Assembly (NCBI GenBank): GCA_002633025.1
Contig: NMRB01000149.1
Coordinates: 502,049-566,048 of the forward strand
From: Notospermus geniculatus
Taxonomy: Eukaryota; Nemertea; Pilidiophora; Heteronemertea; Lineidae
Direction of reading: 5' to 3'
Length of the DNA stretch: 64,000 nucleotides
The translations under genes were made by a program, and so were the position numbers. Positions 23,410 through 36,500 of the stretch are shown here, piece after piece. How positions within the stretch are numbered: position 1 is the first letter of the stretch; each line of letters opens with the position of its first letter. The notes beneath the pieces were generated by a model. The model saw nothing but the letters and a program-made list of their open reading frames with translations, made no database searches and had not been told where the DNA came from.

Positions 23410-25339
23410 CTACACCTTATGCGCTGCTCGTAACTGATCGTAACGTTCCACCTCCTTGAAATAAGGAATAAGGTAGTCAGCAAGGAAGGGTGGAGGCACT
23501 GCTTCATGTACAACCTCCACGACAGGTGGCGCTAACCTTTCCTCGACCTCATCCAAGATATCCTGTCGTTTAATCTTGATCAAAGTATCCTTGAGGTCTT
23601 GCAACCTTGCTCGTCTGTGAAAGCGTCGCCAACTGTAGAAGCTCCGCATGGCTTGATCTCTGTGACCGTCACGGGGGTTCGATTGGACAATATGGGTGAT
23701 GTCCGACTCGATGTTGAGTTCCCCACGGGTTGGTTCGAAGGGTAACTCGCGATAAACGCGGCACCAATCCTTACCAATGGTGTTTGCTATCACATGGCAG
23801 GCCCGAAGTAGTTGATCTGAAACAAAAAGAAGAGATCACCGACACTGCAGCTGCATTGGAAACTGAGACAACTACTGGTGTCAAGTTAGTGCGGCGCAGG
23901 AGCGAACTCACTTTGTCGAGGCAGATGGACATGAAAATGGTAAAATATCACAGCTTACTTTTTTCCTTCTTCTCCTGTTCATGATGTCCACTCCTTGGCG
24001 TCTTGATTTCAATGGGTATGGAATAAAACATCTTTTCCAACATTTCAGGACTCGTCTTGTGCAGGTAGATCTTCTTGGCCAACTCGTACGAGTCGAGAAT
24101 ACCACCAAGATCTCTCTCGACCTTCTCCGTCTCCTTCTCAGCCTCCGCTAGCTCCTTCTTCACCCGTCCCATTTCGTTATCCGCTAGGAGTAACTTATCA
24201 ATCCTGTTCTGCGTCCTGTTCAACTTGCTGTTCAAATGGTCAAGTTTTCGCTGCAGCAGAGGCATTTCATCCTTCATCTGCTTGATCGCTGACGTCACTT
24301 CATCCATCTTTTCATTGAACACGACCACCTCCAGACGATCCTGGTCACGTTTCAGTTCAGCTTTCCTGAATTTTTTGATCTCAAGGTCAACTCTTTTCTC
24401 GTTCATTTCACGGCGCAACATCTCGTCCGCGACGAGACAGTTTGTCTCTTGTGTCCTGAGCTGTGCAAGTTCTTTTGATCGAGATGCATGTTCAGCGTCA
24501 ATCAGTTTCATTTTATATTGCGCATGATAGCACTTCTCGTGCAGTTCTCGCGAGAGTTTAGAAAACTTAGCGCGTTCCTGTTCAAGATCAGTGACATCAT
24601 TTTTGATGAACGTTGCATAATTTTCATCAGCGTCGATCCACGTCATCACAATATCGCACGCATCTCGTAGATTCTCGCACGTCTGCGGGAACATCAGAAG
24701 AAAGGGAAGCTGTTCGCATTCACATCGTGAGGCAATGTGCCTGGCGTGTGAACCAAAAACCGCACTGTTGAGGACGAGAACCTCTCCTTGAAATTTGTAA
24801 GGCATCAATCTTATCTGTTCAATCAGTTTCTTAATCGTTTCCCGCCATTTCATGCTGTTGGTCGTGTAATGAATTGCGGTGTCTAGCGGCGGGTCACGTG
24901 ACAAATCGTAAAACGACAAGCAGTACTTCCCGAGGATGGCCGCCGACTCGCGAACAATCGAAATCGCTTTCTCAAAACGATCTGGAACGGTCTCAAGCAC
25001 TTTCATAATGCACTGTTTCATTTTCGTCATGTGCTTCTGGTCCACCACGAATCTCCTCCCAGGAAGCGCTATCCGCACTTCTATCTGTTCGATCAGTCTA
25101 GTCGTGGTCAATTCAGGTATCTTGGCGCCGGCCAGCACAGCTTTCAGTGACGATGTCCACGAGTCTATTTCCTCGTAAATATCCTTGTGGGGTGCTATGA
25201 ATTCCATCTCCACCTTCGTCACACATTCTTTTGCCTCTTTTATGGATTCCCGTAACGTCTTCCTGATGGCGTGCAGTGACCTTGGCGGCGACTCCCCAAG
25301 GTCACCTAAAGTTATCTTCCGTGGTGAATCTGACGGCAT
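23410..25339 (-). CDS. Coiled-coil protein with C-terminal death domain (two exons)
   Basis: Exons 25339-23959 (phase 1, donor GTAAGC) and 23816-23410 give 595 residues. Residues 1-240 are helical with no domain that I recognise (contains PDRFEKAISIVRESAAILGK and SFYDLSRDPP). Residues about 245-440 are a charged coiled coil (LEQERAKFSKLSRELHEK; LLQRKLDHLNSKLNRTQ). Exon 2 encodes a death-fold module: LLRACHVIANTIGKDWCRVY, RELPF, an acidic/IVQSNP linker, QAMRSFYSWRRFHRRA then RLQDLKDTLIKIKRQDILDE, which has the helix 1 'IGKDW', helix 5 'W-R' and helix 6 'L-x-D-A/TL-x-x-I-x-x-x-DI' pattern of death domains. Such domains assemble homotypic signalling complexes in apoptosis or innate immunity. The coiled coil would give oligomerisation. 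I recall no named vertebrate orthologue; the death-domain call is strong, the function is inference. Confidence 0.85.
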
Positions 25340-28300
25340 CTCGACGTTGTTCTAGCTTACATCGGCGGCTGTGCTTCAAATATGACTGCCTTTTATCTAG
25401 AAAGAGACAAACAAGACACGTCTGAACAAGATGCATGCATGGCGACCTGTTACTTCGACTGTGGACAGGAATTCGAGCGAGGAATGCAAAATGAGAGTCA
25501 AGTCCCACTGGACCAATCTCCCGATGACATCATGAAATATTGATGGAGGGCAAGTCATGCGTTGTTGGTTGCATAAAACAGAAAAAATTTACATCATGTA
25601 CATGTACATACATCTGTTTATACGTACAGATAGCTACCCATTTTTATGCATCTGGAAATCTATTGATTGCAAAAGTCCAAAGCAGGTGCTCCTGATTGCT
25701 AGAAAAGGAGACATATCAATCACCAGAACCTCGAAAGGACTTGAGACCGCGAAAACAGATTACCTGACGTATTACGTGACGTGAAATACTTCACTAAGAA
25801 ACCTTTTCACGTCCATTAGCTCCCATCTGTTTATTCCCACCAACAATTAAGTGGACAATTGACGAGGAAACGGTAAATACCGATAGCATAGCAACCTGGT
25901 GAAACTGGAGAATGTGCGGGAAAACAACACGTCGGACTTCACACTCGTCTGAGACTGGTAGTGCACGCACTCAAGCACCGTGAAATCGCCAAATCTTTCG
26001 ATGCGAATTGTCCGGCGGTGCCCGTAAACGTCATGATGTTAGTTATGCTCTGACTGGTCGAACGCGTGGCAGACTCAGTCATTTGTCTACTTATGTTCGG
26101 TGCCCCGCCCTAAGTGGGTCACGCACTCTGATTCGATCTTGGGAACTGGTTATTCCGACTCACGGGCAACGAAATGAAACGGTTTGGATGCGAAGTATCC
26201 GAGCCTTTCCTCAGCACATGAACAGATAAATAAATACATGTAGTAACTTTTGAAGAAAACCCTTCCAGAGAGCACGAATCAAATCAAACCTTTTAGGACT
26301 GTACACCGATCGCCAAATCGAAAAAGGGAGCCTACCTCAATCTCATCAGAGTGCGATGGCTTTTCCTTTCGCATAAAATCTGTCACCCATCAAGATGCCC
26401 TCCTTATTGTCCCACTATGTGACAAGAAAAACCTTGTGGCGAAGGTTGAACAGTGTAGCTTGCGTTCGTTCCGCGATACCTGATAACTTTGATTGAACAC
26501 GTCATTGGAATTCTCATATAACCTATCAATTCTATTTACCCAGCGTCTAACAAATAATTTGCGTTTTATTGGCAAGACATTCATTGCCAAGGTTCATACA
26601 CTCCCAATGACGTTGTCCTCAAATACATCTAGCAATAAAAAGTTGGATGGAATTAGGAACATAAAGAAGAGAAAGGTAATAATGGCGCTCACGAAATAGT
26701 TAGACCAGAGGCCATGCTGGGCGAGACGTGATATAAATAACACTGAACAATTCATCTAATCAGTGGTTGCTTTCGTTGGCAAGGTTTGGATATTTCTGAA
26801 AAGGTCTGCGTTGAAATTGACTGTTTTTCATGAAAACACGAAGGAAGTTTTAAACAAACTTAATTGCATGCATATTAGGGAAGTATTTATATATGAACGA
26901 TACAATTTATTTGGAATTCTTTGCTTTACCGCGGAAGAATGGTTGGTGTTGCCTGTCACGCGTTGGTTGGTGCGTGCGAGTGAGAAACGGTGCGGCATAA
27001 AGGCGCTAAGGCATTGTCCAATGCCCGGGGTCCAATGCTTGCCCTAGTGGTATTGGAATGTGGCACCAATTTGATCAAAAAGAACACTGGTTTGTCAACC
27101 TAGCGCAGAATGCCACCGAAGACAACATCAGAGTAAAAAAGAGAGGATTTGATCCGCTTTTAAAAAGTAGCGACCAATAAAGATCTGCATTGATAGGAAA
27201 CCACCCTTACCTGTGCAAAGGTTCCCCAAGTCCTACTCGCTTCGAATCAAATTCTATTTTGACCCGAGATCATTGATTTGCTGAAAAGGTCTTGTTTGCA
27301 TTGAAGATAAACTTTTATGTTCATGTTTGACGATAAGGCCGAAATGTCAAAGTTAGCCCCATGGATTGGGATATTGGTCATCCATCATCGGAATTGAAGT
27401 GTCACGTGACGACAAATCGAAGAGGGGATCAATACAAGAATGTGACAAAAACCATGAAGACACCATAATCAAACTGACATGAATGGTGCCAAAATGAGAA
27501 GTTGGTTATTCTAGGAAAGTGGCATACGAATGTAGGCTGTACCAGGTGTAAAGTTTTTCAGTGTTTCCGTGTGTCAGTGTTCCCCCTATTGTTCTGGAAA
27601 CACTGGCAGATAGATCGACACGTTTCTCTGTGTGTCCTCCATTGTCCAGTCGCGGCTTATTCCGTCAGACAATAGCAGGGGAACACTCGTAGATGGGGAA
27701 CACTGAAAAACGTGACACCGGTACTGTACATTGACAAACACCAGAGATTCGTTGGCAAAGTGTCCGTGGCTGTGCGCCTGCGTCGACAAGTCAGGTGTTC
27801 AGGGCGCGCCTTGACTGGAGCACACCATCAAAGTTTGGTTGACTTATCATCCCAGTAATTGAATTTCTAGTTCTTGACCCATTGGTCCGACATAAAATTC
27901 GAAAGTGAAAACAAACATTTTCAGACGATAAACACGCCATGTGTGGGTAGCAAACAACGAACGTCCGATCACAAAATCGTTCTGTCAATGACCTTCGTTA
28001 TTGTTTGCGGAATTTCTAGTCTGGGTGGGTTGTGTATCATAGTTTGCACAACATTTCTTCAGCGACAAAAACCTGATGCCCATACATGTACTAAGGTATG
28101 ACTAACTTTCACTGTTTTCCTTAGAGATTACGGAACCAAATACAAAACGCTAAACTGCGAACAATTCACTGAATCGACTTTGGTAAGGAGACGTGGGGGA
28201 ATTTTATGAGAAAATAGCGATACGATACCTATATACTCACTTTTCATTTAAAACAGGTATGACATACCGGTATAGCCTTTGTATATGACCCAAATCGAAC

Positions 28301-28649
28301 TTCGAATAATGTCTGAACTTCAACCGGACTGTCAGTCTTTCAATTGGAGCTAATGTTTCGGCGAAGGCCTCAGAAGATGTCCCGACGTGTGAAATAAGGT
28401 TCATTAGGGCCAAAAGGTCTAATTAATAAAGCCAAAAAGGAGATAGGCCTATTGGTAGATAGGTGGGCTGATTTGGGCCCGTCTTTGAGAAAGTCAATGA
28501 TTAGTGTTTTGTGGAACTATTTGGAGTGCGATACCATACCTTGTTGAAGATCAACAGTTTAGGCCTATTGGTCTGAGGACCCGAATTTCAGCGTTTTGTA
28601 GAAGGTCAAGTAACTATGGTTAGATTCGTACCCGCATTGATAATGATAG
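25340..28649. other. Intergenic DNA, no gene recognised
   Basis: Begins with the probable 5' flank of the death-domain gene. An imperfect inverted repeat with GTTTTTCAGTGTTT/GGGGAACACTGAAAAAC ends spans about 27551-27713. A plus-strand ORF around 27874-28101 includes one hydrophobic segment (IVLSMTFVIVCGISSLGGLC) followed by a possible donor, but nothing else supports a gene. Confidence 0.45.
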
Positions 28650-28918
28650 CAGGCGCGGATCCAGAGGGGGGGGGTTGGGGGTCGTGACCCCCCCTGCTCG
28701 CCACTACCAATTGTTTTTTTTTCTCAATAATTTCCGACAATAAGCAAAAAATGCAAGAATAAAGCTTATGTTTTGATACTGAGATGCCAGGAAATCGCGT
28801 CTACGGCCTTCTAGATTTCAAAATTTTCCATCGGGGCGGGTATCTTCGCCGCCTGCCTGAAACGACCGCCCTCGGCGGCCCTGACCCCCCTCTGGCCAAA
28901 TTCCTGGATCCGCGCCTG
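28650..28918. mobile_element. 269-base MITE, GGATCC-TIR family copy 2
   Basis: TIRs CAGGCGCGGATCCAG and its near reverse complement ending GGATCCGCGCCTG, flanked by GATAG on both sides (5-base target duplication). The interior holds CTACGGCCTTCTAGATTTC and ATGCCAGGAAATCGCG blocks shared with other copies. A 92-codon ORF across it is not a gene. Confidence 0.88.
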
Positions 28919-30719
28919 GATAGGAATGTTGATCCACGACTACATTCCTTAGGCGTGGTCATTCCAGGAGTTTGTGAATTTTCAACGGTCTTTCTTTATA
29001 TCGCGCATTATGAACTATGGAGATGCTCAGATCAGCGGATCTGGCGCTTCATGAACCTTTAATGGGTGACATATCCTATTCAGGCAGCAAGAATGCCCGT
29101 TATGTTACTTAAGAAAAGCATTAATGCAGATAATTCCTATGAAAGCATATACAAAATGATCCATTATTTTCTTGACTACACATTATAAACCTGTCTCTGG
29201 GCTATCATAACTTGAAAGGTGCACGGGTCGATTTGAGTACATTTTTTCGGCGTCTTGTCAGCATTTCAAAATTGCCATACACCATTTGCATTTGACACGC
29301 TATGTTTTTAAATTATGAAGCAAAGATAGGCCTGTTTTAATTTGATTTATTAAGATGAACTATGGATTCGGTTGAGCACTGAACACCCTCGCTATCCATG
29401 CGGACGCTGTCGTGACTTCTGGTAGTTCGCCCAGTCGCGCTGACAACCAAGACTGTCAACGCGTTTTTGTTTAAACAAAGATCTATTATCCGTCAGTTTA
29501 TCCCAGCAACCAAATAGCTACAGCACTCACTTACCTTTGAGTAATCCAAAACCTGCTAAGCCATGCTTTTCCGTTGCATTTTGAATTGACTACGCGACTT
29601 TCCTAACTACCATATCCAAGGGGGCATGACAAGACATCGGGAAGACAGCGACAGTGGTGTGTCACGGTGGTTTATGGCGTCGCCGCGGGTGATTCGTCCT
29701 GAAAGAACCTGATTTCACTTACAATATACAAATAACGGTGGGAAAATCGCGTGAAATAACTTCTTAAAGACCAATACAGCTCTCTGCTCTATGCGATTTT
29801 GGAGACCTTCTTTCAGAAAAGCGTCCAATCTGGGTGGGCCTTTCGCACTGTCCGTACCGCAACGTCTAGATTAGATGCTTACTGGTGGTGCTACCTAGAG
29901 TGCAATGCGAACATTATTGTGATTTCATTCTCTCTCCCATTCCTAACGTGGATGAAGGTTTCCTTTAAATTTTGTAGTAGACCGAAGTACATATCAACGT
30001 CATATAGGAATTCATAAAAGTGAATAAAAGGCGACTTTCATTTGTGTCAACTATAGTAAACAGTTCAGGTGTCTGTCAAAGGCCTACGGCAGTCAATAAT
30101 AGTTTAGTGAGATAGAGGCCTCTCTCTGAGAGGCATATTGATATGTATAAGGATTTTTTTCATGGGACTCGTAAATCATTAATGGTTCAGTTGGTGTAAT
30201 CATCTAAAGCGAAGATCACTTGCATGTTCTTTATGACGCCATTGGGTTATCGCCAAGAAACCTGACCTGGTGACTCCAGGAGCGGCGGGAAACACAAGAT
30301 CCCAAGACCTTTGCCACCAGAGGGCAGCACACAGCAATCAAGACTGTCCCTCCGCAAATTGTCTAGAGTCTGTTCTAGAGTTTCGGATTGTAAAGTTCCA
30401 GCCTGAAGAAGACCCCGGTTGGGGTCGAAAATTCGCAAACACTCTGGAAATTGCCTTTTTATTTATCATATATTGTGTGTCAATTTTTGTGCTTTTCATC
30501 TCTTCGCAAATTGTCTAGTTTCTCAATACCAGAGGCCAAATTTGCAATTCATTCAGTGTTCTTAATCTTGGAAGGTATAACTTTTTACTCTACTCCTGCA
30601 ACATGACAGATTATCTGCTTCATGTACTGCTTCACTGGACAAGAAACAGACAGTGACCTCTAGTGCCTGATGAAGAAACTAACATCAAATGAAATGACAC
30701 ACAATTTTGTATAAAAGTG
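28919..30719. other. Intergenic DNA between MITE copy 2 and the Rab11-FIP 3' end
   Basis: No exon, RNA gene or clear repeat could be supported in this stretch, apart from a short possible hairpin with GAAGACCCCGGTTGGGGTC near 30410. Confidence 0.45.
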
Positions 30720-33589
30720 TTTATTCTACTTCAACAAGACACGACTCGGTCAAAAGCATAAAGCGTGGATTGCCCCTTCCCTCCTTATATTTACACTCTA
30801 TTTGTTTATCATAAATTAAAGATGACTTTAAGTTACTTTAAAGTAGTACTGTAAGCAATTTACAATGATCACACCTTGCAAAAGCCTACACTACATGTAC
30901 ATTTGTATTTGTATCAATAAATGACCGACAGAATTGTGAATTTGGAATGCCTGGCAATGAAGGCACTCCTAAAAGGTGCCAAAAATGTCCTTAATCTATG
31001 CACCTATGATCTACCCAACTAGAAATGTTCCTCGACAGGCTGCTTCATTGACCTCCCATCAATTTTGACACTCAAATCAACTCTCACCCCTGCCCCACCC
31101 AACTGGTATGACCCCCCCCCCCCCCAGCCAGAACCCAGGAATAAGATATCAATTCATTGAGACTGTTGGGCCATATAAGTATTGCAGGGGAAATGACCTC
31201 CCTCAACTCTCCGACATCAAACACGATATGTACCTAAGTTCATGAACAAATAGATTTTATGCATTAGTTAGTTGCAAAGATGGACGACCTGGCTTTATCA
31301 TGGACATACATGTATTCAAAAATAGATAATCTCGCTTATCAATTTTTGATGTATTTGATTAGTTAGTACAAGAATATATGTGAATTAAGTCAGAAAAACT
31401 TTCTGGCAGGAATAGATATGATATGAAAAGATCAAATTTTCTGGTTGGCTGGACTGAAAAATGGACAGGAAAGATATGTCTTCTTATTGGATGGAATCAA
31501 AGCATGGATGGATTTTCATTGGTTTGCTTCAACTCTTCACTTTTCAGTTTCTGACCAATCATGACAAAATGCAGGGGGAAACTTGGATGATTTACAGCCA
31601 ATCGAATTGCTAGAATTATATACATAATATTGCATTGATGAATCCACAAACCTTAATGTGATCCCTGCAGTAACACAGTAGTGAACAAAGGCAGGATTAA
31701 GCAGACCTGCTGCTTCTATAAAATGTGATCCTCAAACCCTCGGGATGGAAAAATCAACCCAAAGTCGATCGAGTTCTCAAAGCCAAGAACTACTACTGGT
31801 CATATGCCAATACGTTAGATGTACTTCTAAAGCGTCAGTCACTGGCACATGGATCTGGGCCCAGTTTCACAAAGAATCTTAAGTCTAAGAAAAAACTTAA
31901 GTCTGAAATGAAGTCATCTGATTTGCTGAAACCCTGGTCACATGATGACCTAAATCAAACTTCAGACTTAAGTTTACGGTATTTGTGAAACTGGGCCCTG
32001 GTCCATTTACCGGTACCCAAATTTTTCCGGATATGACATAACAGAAGTCCATAAGATTGATACTTTACAGGCTGGATCCATGTGTCAGTGATCGACGCAT
32101 TAGAAAGACGATGGTACAGGTTTTTCAGTCTTTGACAGCTGACGGGTACCAGTTGTATGGAAATTTCGACCTCTATCAGAACGAATGTCCATATACAGAC
32201 AAATCAGCTTCTAAAACGGCCTTAACTCTTCAGCTGACTTGGCAACAGGTATCCCTAACTGTGCTAATGAAAGTAGCTACATCATGGCACAAAAATATAT
32301 ATTAACCACACATTTCAACAGATATTTGTACAACAATTTTCAACAAGTGGCTATGCTAGACCTAAGCATTCATAAAGAACATTAGTCCCATTTCTCTCGA
32401 ACTGGTCATATTTCCATGGAGTTATGGTCTAAATTCTGCTGAAATCTTTCAGTCAGGATAAATTTCATTGTAAAAATTGCAATGTGAATCACGAAAATCA
32501 TATGAACTTTCTGAGAACTTGTCTCTGGTCAATACCAATGTGGAGAACTTGTTTTCATTCATACACAGATAATTCATCAGACAATTCATAAATAGCGTAA
32601 TAATATGTATATCTTCGTCAACAGAATTATCCTTCAAGAATAGAGATAACAGTGACCAATCATCCTCATCTGCAATTAAACTTAACTATGAATCCTTATT
32701 TGTGATCACAGGATTCATATTCAATCACTCATTTGGCTAAACTGTCAGTTAAAACAATATTACGGGTTTAAGAACTCCTGGAATGCACACAAGTGGTAAA
32801 CATTAAAACGATTCAATGATATGTAAAAGTTAAATTGACTGAAACAACTTGCAATATCTGGTTTATGATCATCTTGTGTGAATGCTTGTAGAAGTGGATG
32901 GATTATTTTATTGGCTGGACTTGGAATGTGAATGAATTAACTCATTATTTTGTGAGATTTTCATTAAAAGTTCCCAAATAAACATCTTATAACAAAAGTG
33001 AAACACAGTTATTCTCTTAGATAATCACCCAAAACAGACCCATGACCAGTCACTCCTTGTACCAAACAGTAACTGCCGCATTGCTGCAACTAGCCTAACT
33101 TTTAATTCTACCTAAAATCTTTTCCTGATAACTAAGAACAATGAGACACATAAAATACAAAATTGGAAAAGAAATCAAACTCCATCGTGCACAGATGGAA
33201 TTCCACCCCACACCTGATTGTCAGAAGTGGCACCTACTTGTACCAAATGGAGACAGAGCTCATCTTGAGTTCTAAAATCAAAATAATCTGACATCTTCAG
33301 ATGCTAATCCAAAACCAGTTCAGTTCATAAAACATAAATTATCATAACTTAGTTCAAAATGATAATTTATAAAAGTCAAGTCATTCACAAAAGCCGACTT
33401 AATTGGCTGAGAAAATAGGAGGGGCGTTCAGGCAATCATCACGAATTTAAATCACTGACATGTCAATCACTTTAAGTGTTAATTAAACGTGTCAAGTTTC
33501 TTATTTTCAGGAGCCGAGCTCGATGTCTTGCAGAAGAACAATTTGAACTCAGTCGCGATGCGTCCCAGTTCCCTCCTCTTTGCTTCCAG
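30720..33589 (-). other. Probable 3' UTR of the Rab11-FIP3/4 gene
   Basis: A minus-strand AATAAA (30725-30720) lies 2.87 kb below the stop codon, and no nearer unambiguous gene end was seen. The stretch contains a poly-C run near 31112-31124 and the palindromic element at 31857-31998. The extent of the UTR is inferred. Confidence 0.4.
31857..31998. repeat. 142-base palindromic MITE with GGGCCCAGTTTCACAAA ends
   Basis: Perfect 17-base terminal inverted repeats, with an inner AAGTCTAAG/CTTAAGTCTG inverted pair. It lies in the inferred Rab11-FIP 3' UTR, where it would fold as a hairpin in RNA. Confidence 0.85.
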
Positions 33590-36500
33590 TCAACTTTGCG
33601 ATTTGTTGGCGTTGGCGATCTCGAGGAGCGCAGGGTTCTTTTGAAGAATCGTCAGTAGGATGCGATCAACGTAAGCCCGCAAGTGCTGGTTCACTTCCTG
33701 TTGTTCGGTTAGTTTTGTGGCAAGCTGAAATGGAAAGTGGCACAGATTAAGACATTTTTCTGGGAATGATTTTGGAAACGGGGAGAGTTGACAACAAAGT
33801 TATACCTTCATTTATCCAAACGGCAACGCACTATGAAAATCAGTGTAACATCTAAACAGATCAAGCATGAAGTGTTGTGTTTACTTGACACGTAGACTTG
33901 ATCGATTCACAATCAGTATTTTGATGATGAGTCACAGCAACATGATGATGATCGTGATTGGCTAAAACAGGGATTTCAAGCAAGGTGCATGTACAATATA
34001 CAAGTTGATCTGTCAATATTGAGTTAGCCAGGACGAGGTCCTTTCTGATCATGAGTACTGGTCAAGGCCATGAGGAAGGGTTCACTGGCAAGTGCATCTA
34101 AGAGGGTTTGCCTGGAAGGTCTTGACTTGCCAATCCTATGGCTTGCCAGCCAGACCTGTTCACTAGGAAGAAATCAGCTGGTCTGCAAGGTGCCTTTGTA
34201 CATTTAGAGTTTATATGAAAAGGTGTTGGTTGATCAAAGTAGGATTTGCAGTAAGTGGTGTTGAATGACTAATCAGAAGGTTTGCCAGCAATAGGGGTTG
34301 AGATGTCAGTCACATGGCCACAGACAATGGTGTTCACAGGCCAGAGGAAGGATTCATCAGCAAAAGAATTCACTGGCCAAAGGTACAGGTAGTAGAGGTT
34401 GTTAGAAAGACGTGGCAAAAAGTACAGCTTGCTTCATAGCATGGTTTGCTACAGCAATGTGATGACATTGAGCAATGAATTGGACATTTCATGCCATGCA
34501 CTGACTAGGTAGGTATGGCAAAATGACTGACAAAAGATATGATATCATGAAGATATTTGCAAGAAGTCTGAATTGTCTTGTGAAACAATTCCAAAAACTC
34601 AAAAAATATTGAAAAAGAAGGTCATGAAATTCTTTCAAACTATCAATAAACTATTATCTAAGTCTTGTCTTCAATTACAAAGAAAAATGTCAAAGATATC
34701 TCAACAATTCATCACAACAATGAGGGAAGGAGAAGGAAAAAGACACGAGATAAAACAAGCTTTGTTAAAGTCAAAATCGATGCATTTTGAAAAAGATATT
34801 TACTCTGTTCATGTCGTGTTCATGCATTTCATTTATTTTGTCACTCTAAACCAAGAAATAAGAGAGGTGACTGATACGATACAAGAAGAAACCACAGACT
34901 AACAGTGCAACTGACAAAGGGAGAAATATTCAAAGCAGTTGTTGACAATGAAATGGACACACCAATCAGACCACTCCCTCTCAACATGCTCAAATCCATC
35001 CGGCTGATTCACCAGTATTTCTTGTTCCACAATGAGATATCAGCTCAGTGCTATCACACATCTCAGCTCAATCACCAGGACCTGTACTGCAGATTCACCA
35101 ACTCTACTCCCCAAGGGTTCACAGGGCCAGGTTCACAAAAGCCATCCCCCGCGATTGCAATATACACCCGCTCAGCATTAACTTTTACCAAAAGTATGTG
35201 ACCCATCACTACAAAACGAGTACTAAGTTACTCTGAAGTTGGCAGGTTGAGACCAACATTTTGTCAATTTCAGTAGGCCTAGGCGTATTTTCTGTCTTTT
35301 GTGAAATCTAAGTGATTACATTCCTTCCTTCATCTTCTGGAGTTATTTTGGTTCATCCTGGTTTACATTTTGTGTGACTTAATACCTGATTTGATGTGAC
35401 GGGTCACATATGGTCTTTAACTATTTTTGCTTTTAGGGATATCCTCTCATCTCAACAAGAAACTGATAGGCAGAATCAGAGATAGCGCCAAACTGACAGC
35501 AGTTTGTCACCTCCACCACAGAATGATGATACAGACTACCAGACTCACCTCTTCCTTGGACATATCTCCCAGTTCTTTTGCCAGGGATATACCAGATACA
35601 TTGCCATGTAACAGAGACTTGCCCTCCTCTATACTTCGGTTGAGGATCTGCGCCTGGAGTTCCTCACTCTCTTCACGGAGAGACTGGTTTTCCTAAATAA
35701 ACAGGAAAATAATTTCAAAGGTTGTTACTGGGTTTTCAACTTTATTACACAGGAGGGCAGGGTGCCAGTTGCTTACAGAGTATACGTGTATCATAATGTG
35801 GAATTGAAATTGATTAAACCTCAATCAAAACTGTGAAAAAATCTCATGTCTTAAAGTATTCACTTCTCTTACCATCTTTAATGACTTTATTTGTGCCTCG
35901 AGCTCCTTATATCTGCTCGGAAGTTCAGTAATACTAGGACTGCGACTACGATTCAATCGTTCGTTTTCTATCTTATACTTCCTTAATTCGTCCAATTCCT
36001 TTCCTAACTCATCCAGTAGCTGAAATATAGGAGACTGCACAATAGGTAAAGACGATTGGGTCAAAATGATGACTAAATTTATCTTGTGTTTTAGCCGATC
36101 TGAAAATCTACCGGACTTTCTGAGAAAATCGAAGAGTGACATTGGGAACATCACCAACCAGGACCTGTTTGTGGCTCTTCCAGTTCATTTCCCAGAGAAA
36201 AAAATAACTTTAGGTCAACAGTCTTGGACAGGAGAATTAAGAGAAAGACATACCGCTCCATTCACCTGTCTTTCTTTATCAAATGATGATGATTGTTCTA
36301 ATAATCCATTGTGTTCTTCTTGTAAATTTGCAAGTTGGAATTCTGTCTCCGTAAGCTCGCTCTGCGTTAGCCGGAGTTCTGCTTCAATTTGTTGTTTTTC
36401 CTGCAAAAAGATCGCACAATAAGAGTCTGTGACAATGACATCATGTGGAAAACTGTCATTGAATGCAACTGAACCATGAGAATCAAAGTGGAGGCTTTCT

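Noticed and set aside
24075-24527. 150-codon plus-strand ORF
   Set aside because: Antisense shadow of the coiled-coil exon; serine-rich reading typical of reverse-complemented Glu/Lys codons.
27874-28101. ORF with one membrane-like segment
   Set aside because: Single hydrophobic stretch, no matching neighbours or second exon; insufficient support.
34573-34902. 109-codon lysine-rich plus-strand ORF
   Set aside because: Lies in a Rab11-FIP intron, AT-rich, no domain; chance frame.
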